A DNA stretch of 64,000 nt from Lytechinus pictus (taxonomy: Eukaryota > Echinodermata > Echinoidea > Temnopleuroida > Toxopneustidae): positions 19,798,001-19,862,000 of the forward strand of contig NC_087257.1 in NCBI RefSeq assembly GCF_037042905.1, in the 5' to 3' direction. Every line of letters starts with the position of its first letter. Position 1 is the first letter of the stretch. A program made the translations under genes and the position numbers. Positions 11,206 through 22,400 of this stretch are shown here, piece after piece. The notes below the pieces were generated by a model, which had not been told where the DNA came from, made no database searches, and worked only from the letters and a program-made list of their open reading frames with translations.

Positions 11206-12655
11206 GGTCTTTAGACAATACAAAGCAAAAGCTGCAAATTGTATTAAGTCGATTACTCAATTTCCTGTGCAACACAAATTCTTCATAACTCATAAAATCA
11301 ACTTGTTTATTTTCTGACCATTTTCAGTTCAGCATTTTCTCATAGAAATCATTGGAAAGAAAAAAATGTATTACTTGGTTTCTCGAAGAAAAATATGATT
11401 TATTTACAACAGTCAGCAAATTTACACGTACGCATTTCATAATACATTTGCGAAAGCTGCGCCCCTCACCGTGAAATCACTCATTTGTATTAATCCTGAA
11501 AAATGGTTGAATTTTTTTCTAGGTAATTTATGACAGACCTAGATCCTTTTTAACATGGAGATTGAGGGTTGCTTTGAAGGCCCATGTGTCCTTTGAATAT
11601 GATATGGACAATGTTCTGCTGATGCTAATTTTTATCAACCTCTCTTTTATGTAAAAAAAAGTAATCAAATGTCAGCACAATTTGAGTTAAAATCTGAATT
11701 AAAAGACTATAATAGCCTGGGTGGGGGTTCAATACTAAGTTGCTGTACAAGTGTGCTTATCACATCACATGAAGATGGTAGTTGTGCCGGTTTGGGAATG
11801 CCGCAGGCACCCCCCAAAAAAGGCAATAAATTAGGGAAAGGGCATTTTTACAAGAGTGACACCTACTAGACACAATTTTTTAGGGAAAAATGTTTCTTGA
11901 GATTGCCAAACTTTTTCTGAACATTGTTGAACCTGGAATTTCACTCGTGAGAAACACTTGATTAGGATGTGAAATTCAAACAGAAAACATGCAGAAATAT
12001 GTGGAAAAGATATGAATTTGACCAATGAATTATTCATTTTTTAGAGTGATATGTATAGTGACATCCTTAGGACGAAAAAGATCAAATGGGGACAGACCAT
12101 GCGGGTGTTACGTGCAAGACAATGTGGGAAAACAGAATACTTCTTGTAATATGGTATAAGGCAACTGTAGTATTCTGATACAATTTCTGTGACAATTAAG
12201 ATGCAAAAAACGTTAATGTGCATGAGATGGCTGGGCCAAAATCATCATTGTATCCCTTCTCCTAGTCCAATTTATCATCCTCTTAAATCAATGAGCTACA
12301 CATCCTTGATGGTAGTCAACAGGAGCACACTGAATGCAATTAAAACAATTGATATGTACATCAGTACGTGCTGCATTACGACTACCGGTACCCAGATGGG
12401 ATGTCTTCTTCATACATGTACCTCAAACTAACCCTACATGTACTGTACGTTGTTCACTTTTAATGTACATGTATTGCTCATTCCTCCTTTCTTTGGTTAA
12501 GACTTCTATCAGAGATGGCCTGCTCCTTACATTTTTGCATTTTTTTACACAAATTCCATATACAGTATGTAACAAACGAAAGCTGCTGCTTCAGGTTATG
12601 AACTTGGCCACAATTATCTACCTTGTTTTTTCACTCTTCTAAACCACATGTTACA
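11206..12655. other. Intergenic, nothing recognised
   Basis: AT-rich, with several 'acatgtac' words and no domain-bearing ORF. Lies between the convergent myosin and WDR61 genes. Confidence 0.5.
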
Positions 12656-12810
12656 GGGAGCATTTCATGAAAGGACTTGGATGTTTTATGCGACAAGTCC
12701 TGTTTCGTTTGACAGTTAGCACAGTAACAATGCTTCTCAGCCAATCAAAATCAAGGAAAGTTGTCAGATCTGACATCTTGTCAGACAAAAAGGTTGATGA
12801 AATGCTCCCA
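12656..12810. repeat. 'GGGAGCATTTCAT' palindromic MITE, copy 1
   Basis: Left end 'gggagcatttcatgaaagg', right end 'gttgatgaaatgctccc'. Shared inner phrases such as 'cagccaatcaaaatcaagg' and 'cagatctgacatcttgtc' link it to copies at 17253-17391, 21432-21590 and 52519-52665, with a poorer relative near 56025-56160. Confidence 0.8.
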
Positions 12811-13082
12811 GCTTTAAACCCTGGTTGATATAGCATTGGAATAACACTACTGCCTTCATTGGACTGACCTTTGAAAGCAGCGGAGGGAGAAGACCAGAAA
12901 GAACAGTAACTTGATGGAAATCCATCATTGTCATAATTTTCTACCAAAATTGTGCACAAAGATCTTTTGTAAATAAAGTAGAGCACATCAAATTGTCAAG
13001 ACAACAATGAAAATATTAGTGTACAACATATCAAGAAAATTTTTTTGAAACAAACATGCATTTTTTATGTTGAAGTGCCTGG

Positions 13083-13140
13083 CTTTCCATAGTTGTGGTT
13101 GACCGGATCAATCGCAAATCTTTGTAAGACGGGGCCCGGG
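13083..13140. repeat. Half copy of the GGGCCC MITE
   Basis: Carries 'ccatagttgtggttgaccgg' and 'tttgtaagacggggccc', matching the right half of the element at 5203-5476. It lies just downstream of the WDR61 stop, probably in its 3' UTR or flank. Confidence 0.55.
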
Positions 13141-13407
13141 TCAATAAAAAGAAAACAAATGCTGCAGTAAGATGGCATTAGATTGCATTAGCGATGGCTG
13201 CTTTGTATCCACTGTTCATAGTCTTCTGCATCAGGCGTATTGCTTTCTTTTTAATAGCGTAAGAGCACAGATATAGCTGCATCCTCACCTAACTTATGGG
13301 CTAGCTCCTCAGAAGTTGTGTCGCAAAAAAAACCAGTCTATATTTGGATGAAGAGCAGTCATTGATGAATGCAATTTCATAAAAGGGTGATATTATTCTA
13401 CAATAAT

Positions 13408-16400
13408 TTAGATGGGGCAGTCATAGATGTGAATAGCATTGTCATCTGACACAGATACCATCTTTGATCCATTCCCATTGTATTTCGCTTGCCAAACCTG
13501 CCAAATAGAAAAAAACAAAAAATTAAAATTACATCATTTTGAGAGAAAACAAACAAACATGGCATTCAAGAACACACAGATTGCATTAAACATTTCCTAA
13601 AATTTGCGTTTTGTCAAGATATTTTTTGTTCAATTTTAAGTTTAGATAAAAGCCCGATATGTGCATTTCACTATGCCAATAATTTACATGTACTTGTTTA
13701 TATGATTTTGTATGCCTTAAAACATATATGACATGGAACATGTGAAATAGAAATGTGTTTACCAGAAATTTGGGCAATTTTACATGAAAATTTATTTTAA
13801 TTTGGTGCTGAATTAAAACAAAACATCTTTGTATTTACATTAATTCCCTTTTTATACAATTCTCAAGCATGGAATGGTCTGTAAAAAATCAGGATATATT
13901 TTCTTTGCAACTTTCTAACACCTAATTATGCAAGACAAGTTATCTCGGTAAAAACAAAAACTGAAATCAATAGAGAAAAACAAAAACAAGTCTAAACTCA
14001 GTTTTTCATAAAGAATTATGGATGTAAAAATATTTTATGGCCATTGCGCTATTCAACAATTTTGCCCCCCAGATTGCAAACTTTTGGTTGATTTCATTAC
14101 AAGTACAATTCAATAAAAACAAGGAGTCCCCACAAGATGAGACTCAAAGTCAACACAATTGGATTAAGTTTCCTAACATGTGGAAAATCAAAATTCATTG
14201 CATTTAATTTTCTTTTTTATTATTATTTTAGGGGGAGGGGTGGGGAGAGCTCACATAGATATACAATAATATCAGCTAAAAGAATAGTGGAGTTGGCAGC
14301 CCTGCTGTTGGAGATAACCTACATGTATGAACAGATCCAATGACTTCCAACTACAATATTTACCTGATCAAGATGGTCATAGAACGTTGCAACACATTGT
14401 CTTGTACCACAGTCCCACACCTTAACAGTCTTGTCGGAAGAACTTTAAAAAAAAAACACACGCACAGATAAAGACACATCATGATTAAGAACCTGTTGCT
14501 GAAAGACATGCAATTCCCAAAAAATCAAATACAACTTGATTAAGACCCAATCAGACTTAAAAATTTATACTATCAATATGGAATACATTAATTAACTCAT
14601 GTAAATTTCAAATCAAAATTGTAGATTGCAATTTTCATTTAAAAATTCATCATTTTACAGTCCAACCTACAGACATCTCCCATGGATAAGATTTTAAAGA
14701 GATTTCATTTTATCAAACACAATTCTTCATTCAAACCTGGGGGCGTTTCACAAAGATTGAAGTCCGACTTAAATTTCAGCTGCGTGTGTTATATAATGAA
14801 TTAACATAGGGCGGAACATGCACACGGGGCATGCACTACCGTGTAACCATCAATCAGACAACTATTTGTGAAAACACCCCCCCCCCCCTGGGCCTTGTAA
14901 CACAAAGGTTTGCAATGGATCACAAATATGACAGAACAAAACTGATTGGCTCCTGACCAGTATTCAAACATAACGTTGCATGTAACAATACTGATTGGAC
15001 ATCGCTGTTTTGACTGCAAAGTTTTGTATAAGAGAACCCTGTCCTAACCAATGTCTAGCTTAGTATTCAAAGGAACTCACTTGGAAACAAAATGGGTGTT
15101 ATCTGGACAGAAGTGGACACCGGTCACCCACGATGAGTGACCTGACAGGGTTCCAGCAAGGTTCGCTTGTTGTCTGTGAAGGAATGAAAAACAGGGTTTA
15201 ATTTGTGTTAAATACAATTGGTGATTTCTCATAATTACATAGGGTATAAGTATATTCTGCCAATCCATGACAAAAGAAAGCAACTTTTATTTTCAAAATT
15301 TGACCCTTTTTCTTGATTTGGGATATTTTCTGTATGTTCTACATGATGCTAAAGGAATTGGAGCCACACAAGCTCCCAATATCCGAAAAACAGACATTTC
15401 AAAAGTTCGTAACTCTAGGTATTTCCAAATAAAACAATAACACATTTTCCGCATTTATGAAGAAACTTGTTTCAGAGATAGCTTTGTTTGTCATGGGACG
15501 ACAGCATCATTACAGTATTTAAATGGCTCTTACTTGTTTCTTACTCACTACATGTACATGGAACTGCCCCTTGATATGTCTGTAGCTAGATAAATGATAA
15601 AGCTATACAATCCCTCTTGTAACCCATGATCAGCTTGCTCATCGTTACTCTTTTCATCGGGATCAATCATTTCAATATACTGGGCCATTCCTATGGAATA
15701 TAAACTTCAACAAGACATCTATCATATTTCTTATCTTGGCAACACTGGTGTGTAACAACTGTTACCACAAGAAAGGATCACCAGTCATTCATAAGGTCGC
15801 TTGTAACTTGGCATCTGGCACATGTTATACTCACACATCATATATCTTAATCTGTCCATCATCTGATGCGGTGGCTAAGAGCTGTGAGTCAGGAGAGAAG
15901 CACAGAGACCTGATAGGCATAGCATGACCTGAAAGTAATAAAACACATTCTTATGCAGTGACCTGGAAGTAATCAAACATATACAATTTTATGCAGTGAC
16001 CTGGAAGTAATAGACATATAAATTTTAAATACAGTGACCTAATAGGCATGGCATGACCTGGAAGTAATAACATATACCATTTGATATAGTGACCTGAAAG
16101 GCAGACAATGACCTAGAAATAATGCCATTTGATACACAACGAAATATCAATATCTCTGGAACTGCGACGTAAAAATTCATGATAAATTGAAATAAATGGA
16201 CCTTCCCCATTCCAACCCCCCCAAAAAAAAAAGATAAATAACAAAATGAATGAATGAATAAATAAATAAATAAATTACATGTAAAATAAAAAATAATGAT
16301 GATAATCAAGATCTCGAACAAATAATATAAACATAAATTGTATTTGGAGTAATGCATCATTACGTACCTTCTAATGTATGGAGTAGTTTACTTGACTGAA

Positions 16401-19400
16401 TATCAAATATATTTACAATGCCGTCCATAGCTCCACTCGCTAAAAACCTTCCATCTGGACTCTGTGAATGAAAGAGAAAATACATTCAAAGAACACGGTC
16501 ACAATTATTGCAACATACATGGATCTGATATTAAAATGTAACTTCCAGTTGTGACAATGATTAAAAGCTGAATTCAAACAGAAGCCTCAAGTATGAATAA
16601 ACAAGAGTGTCGCTAGGGCAAGCACATAATATGCCCACCTGTAACGCGAAAAATTGAGTTATTGGTCAAGCAAGAAAAGTGAAAGGTGGCGACTTTACCT
16701 TTGACCTAAAATTCAATAGGCTTCTTGGGATCCATGATAGTATCATACAAATCAAATTATAAGAGCCTAGTTTAAGTTAAACTAAAGTTATCGCGTTTAC
16801 AAGGACTTCAGAAGGGTAAGATGAAAACATGTCACTGTGACCTTGACCTTTGACCTTTTGACATCAAAATAAATGGGCTTCCTGAAATCTATACTAGTAT
16901 CATACACAACAAATTATATGAACCTAGTTTAGGTCAAACTGATGTTATCGCATTTACAAGGACTTCAGAAGGATAAAATGAAAGCATGTCACAGTGACCT
17001 TGACCTTTTGACCTCAAATTCGATAGGCTTCCTGGGATCCATGCTAGTATCAAACACACCAAATTATATGAGACTAGGTTAAGTCAAACTGAAGTTATAG
17101 CGTTTACAAGGAAAAGTTAACGGAAAGACAGACAGACCCCAGCGTGATACCATAATACGTCCCGTCTAGGACAGACGTATACAAAATATGTGCACAATTA
17201 TTCTGATAGAAAATTGATGATTGGCAAGCATGTCTGCAAGTGGACTTTCCCAGGGAGCATTTCATGGAAGGACTTGTCAGACGTTTTATCAGACAGTTAC
17301 CATAGTAGCAGTGCCACTCAGCCAGTCAAAATCAAGAAAAGTTGTGAGATCCAACAACTTGTCTGATTAAAAACGTTGATGAAATGCTCCCCATATATAC
17401 AGTACGTAAATACATGTATGAACAAAAGCCCATCCTCAGAAAGAAATTATATATTTCAATATATAGCTCAACTTTCAATATCTACATATAGTTCTACTAA
17501 AGAAATCTAACTTTCAACTTTCAATACAATTCAACTAAGGAAACATATCAAATTTCAATATACATGTAGTTCAACTTTACTCTCAAGAGCATGGCAAAAA
17601 TCGTTTCCTCTGCCCAGCCTACCTCCCCTGCCCCCCACTCCCCCCAAAAAATTATAATTTTTGAAATCTCAGATTTTGCATTAAATATGTCAAATGTGAT
17701 ATAATTACTTACATATGCTATACTGAAAGTGAATTTTCCTCGTGTATCAAGCTGGGACTCTTTCTTTCCACTCTCCACTCCAAAAAGATTGATCTTTCCA
17801 ACGTGGCTCCCAGAGGCTAGGAATCGACCTTCGGGAGAGAACGCTATCGTCCATGCATCAACTGAAACAATGAAAAGATTAATGATATACAACATAAAAA
17901 AAAGGAAAACAACAAAATCTTGTGTGAAAGTTATTTGGAATAATATTGCATTCAAATGATTATCTCACACATAAAATCAGTAGAAAATCTTAATTTTACA
18001 CTCATGAAGAAATTTCTTTCTAAAATAATAATCTCAATTATAAAATCCATAAGAATGAGTGGATAGATGACATAGCATACTCATAAGTCAATGCATATTC
18101 CTGACAAAATGCATACAAGTGTTTAAACAAAATACTTTAAAACTAAGATCAAAGGGCTAGATGGTGTCTTTCCAAGTCAATTCATCCAAAAATTGACAAG
18201 GTCAATGCCAAGATATTTAATTTGCGAAATTAGATTCATGATTTTCCCAAAGGGAAATGCCCAACTTTGGTAATTCGAGTGAAAATGGAAATATTGAAAA
18301 TTGGTGCATCACTAATGGGGCGAGTTGAAAATGCATGGCCTGGTATCACTAAAAAAAAAAATCAAAGTACAGCCGTTTGTGATGTAATGTCTGGAAAACA
18401 TTGAAAAGAAATTCATATTTTTTTCCATAGCTCTTGTCTTATTATTGCATGCCTGAACATCTATTTATGTGAGAAGAAATAAATTGAACCTTTCCTCCTG
18501 CCGAAAACAGGGGCTGATCGGGCACAAGGTTTACCTCCCTTGCCCTCCGCACCTGGAACAATGAAAAATTCATCATTACTATCATCATGACAACCATGAT
18601 ATACTACCATGGACTGATGCTATTATCACTATGGCAACCATGCTATACTGGTAAGGATCGATGTTAATATCACTAAATGTTAACAGTGATAAACAGAAGA
18701 AATTTCATCAAATCAGTATCAATCTGATTATCAAAGTTTACCATCAGTCATAAGCACCATCATCATACTCACCATCATCATCACCATCATCATCCTCATC
18801 ATCATCATTCTCATCATCATCCATCATCATCATCATCACCATCACCATCATCATCATCAACAGCAGCAGCATTATCATCATCATAATAATCACCATCATC
18901 GTCGTCATCATCATCATCACCATCACCATCATCAACAGCAGCAGCATTATCATCATCATAATAATCACCATCATCGTCGTCATCATCATCATCACCATCA
19001 CCATCACCATCATCATCATCATCATCATCATCAACACTACATGTATCATCAACAGCAGCAGCATTATCATCACATCATCATCATCATCACAATCATCATC
19101 ATCATCATCATCACCATCACTACACCATCATCATCATCAACACTACATGTATCACCATCAACAGCAGCAGTATTATCATCATCATCACCATAATAATAAT
19201 CATCATCATCATTATCATCATCATCACCATAATAATAATCATCATCATCATTATCATCATCATCACCATAATCATCATCTTCATCATCATCATCAGCATC
19301 ATTAACACCATCATCATCATCAGCATCATTAACACTATCATCATCATCATATTTTTCGTCATCATCATCCTCATCAAAGTTATTACAAGGGTTACATACC

Positions 19401-22400
19401 TGGTCCAGCATCTATCGATCTCATCTGTTTACCGACCTCCAGATCCCATAATCTAATGTGACTGTCCAGAGAACTTGACGCTGCAACTATAGATTAAATA
19501 TAGATTTCATGGAAAGGAGAAGATAAAGTTAATCAGGCAATTCCTTGATTGAAATAGAACAGTAGAAACTGGAAACCGGTGAAGGAATATAATATCTACC
19601 CAGAAATTAGGCCAAAATTATTTTTAAAAGCTTCGAATTAATAAAAAAGCAGTTTGTCTATTAAAAGCAGTGGAAGGAACTGACGTTTATTCAAAAGTTT
19701 TAACAAATCACACAACCTGGGGCGCGTAACACAAAGTTTACCTATGATCGTAGAACAATGATTCCATTGACTACAATGTACAATCAATCGTAAAAATGAA
19801 GCGTACGATTAATTGCTAACCTTTGTGTTATGGGACCCAGCTGCCACACTCTACAAAATTGAATAAGCTTTAACATTGCAGTGAATGGGGAATTCCCAGG
19901 GCTCTTTTTTATTATTTTCCACGGCTATTTTTTTTTTTCCAGGGCTCTTTTGAGCATGTCGGGGCTAAATCGCCCCCTGAGCCCCATGTAATTTTTCTTC
20001 CTTGTATAAGAAATATCGCAGATCAATGTTAACTTGAATGAAGGAAAAAAATCGGTCTAAAATGGTGCAGTGGATGGATCATAAATCTTTCATAGAAAAC
20101 TGGTTTCAACTGGTCACAACAGTTGCTTTTGGGTTTGTTACATCCATTCTTTATAGAGGATAGAAGAAAAGTTTCAAGACATACTTTTTAAAACTGAAAT
20201 TTGACCATTCTGACCAAAACCGCTCTTGATATCCTACTGAAAATTGTGACATGTTGTTGGTTCTGTCATTGGAAGAGGGGGGTGATTCTCAAAGATTTAA
20301 GCTTGGCTTATTTTAAAGGAATCATGCTTCAATGCCAACATGAACATTATTCAACGGATAATCGTGGTTATACATGTATATGTCCTGTGCACATGATTTA
20401 ACAAATTGCAGTGATGTGTTACTTTCCATACGCAACTGAAATTAAATATATATGTGAACCACCCCCTCGTTACATTATTGCAATACCCTTACTTGTTCCT
20501 GTTGGGTTGATGTCTACTGATACCACACCAAGTTGATGGCCTTCCAAGGTCCATTTTAATTTCAGCTCATCATTCTCCCTGGTAGATAAACATGAACAAT
20601 AAACAAATTATAAAGAAGAAACAGCATGATTAATTTCACTTTTATGTTGAGATATATGCTGCCAATGCAATGTCAAATAATTGATTTAATTGTGGTATTG
20701 AGGGGATATAGTTTTTAATATGAGATTGTCAAAAAAAAATATTAAAAGGAGGGTCGGATAATAAGAAATGTGTTAAAGCAATTAAATTTTCTTCAATGGA
20801 TAAATAATGGTGATAATGAAGATGATGATGATGATGATGATAATCAATAAGAATATTAGAAGTACACAGATCTTGTCTAATGGTGATTAAGATGATGAGG
20901 AAAATTTTTTTTTTTAACATGATAATTAATTAGAGTTCAAAAAAGATCTTTTGATATGAAAAGAAAATATTAAAACCTTAAGTGAGACTCTAATGAAAAT
21001 ATTTTCAATAGCTAAGACATCCAAATAATTTTGGAATGAATTCAAAATAAGAATGTCGTACCAGTTCCAACATTTGACCAAGTCATCCACCGATCCTGTG
21101 ACTATGTTTTCTACTCCATCCCTGTCGCTTTTCATCCAAGCTACACACCAGATGCTGTCATCGTGAGCTTGCTCCTGCTTGTACACCACACTGTACTGCA
21201 AGTACAAAATAAACATGATCAAGGATTGAAAATACCAGTAAACTTCACTTGGCTAACTACCAAAGTCATTTGGAATGTGCCAATTCTAACAGAACACACT
21301 CTTTAAAAAAAATGTATAAAATCGTTACAATTTTTTTTAAATGTTAGTTGAGTCACGGTGGTTCTTGGAGTGTCCCGCCGCCGTATGAAGGTATAAAATT
21401 TTGATTCATATAAATGTGCTACATAGGTTCTGGGGAGTGTTTCATCAACATTTTCATCCGACAAGTTGTCAGATCTGACATCTTTCTCTGATGTTGATTG
21501 GCTGAGAGGTATTGTTACTATGGTAACTGTCGGATAAAATGGGACTTGTCGGATAAAACGTCCGACAAGTCCTTTCATGAAACGCTCCTGGAGTAGGCCT
21601 ACTTGCCCAGTTGCGCAAATAAATTTTTGATTAAAAAAATTTAATTTTACGATCCTCATCTAATCTCTCACAAATTCCAGTTGCTAAGAAATCACGCGGG
21701 GAACAGGCCTTTGCTCATGCAGGGCCAAGCCTGTTGAATTCTCTCCCACAGAATTTGAAAACCCAGACTTCAGTGACCACCTGTATACCTGTATAAGAGT
21801 GTTTTTTGATAGACATTGACTTATTGTTCAGACATGTATAATATGTAAATAGTTTTTGTTGTTCTGCTCTGAAGCACCTTGAGCATCTAATCAAGATGGA
21901 AAGTGCGCTATACAAATCTCATGTATTATTATTATTATTAAATAAAAATGCTTTCCCGAAATTATAGTTCACTTGCTCAGAAACAAATCTGTCAAAACAA
22001 AGTCAAACCGTTTCACAACAAAGTTTTACTGTTTTTACATACAATTGGCCATTATTATTATCATTACTAGGCCTATTCTCAATTATCATGAACCATAATA
22101 TCACTTTTTTTTCAGAGTTTATTTTCATCTTGTCCATCATGACCCAATATCATTGTGAATATACTCTTTAATTTCCTCTTATCATATTTTTTTATTAAGG
22201 GGGGGATTGCGACACACAATAAAAGATGGAATCACTGAAAAGAATGAAAACTGAAATAAATAATTAAAAAGAAGGAAGGACGGATGAACAAAAGAAAGAA
22301 AGAAAGAAAAATAAAGAAAGGAGGATATTTTAATTCAGTAAAAAAATTTATTCCAAGGCCAGATTGCATATTTAGCAGAATACAAATAAAAAGGTTGACA

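Noticed and set aside
18744..19411. Met- and Asp-rich minus-strand ORFs that look like acidic proteins
   Set aside because: They are frames of the ATC microsatellite and have no exon signals; the sequence lies in a WDR61 intron.
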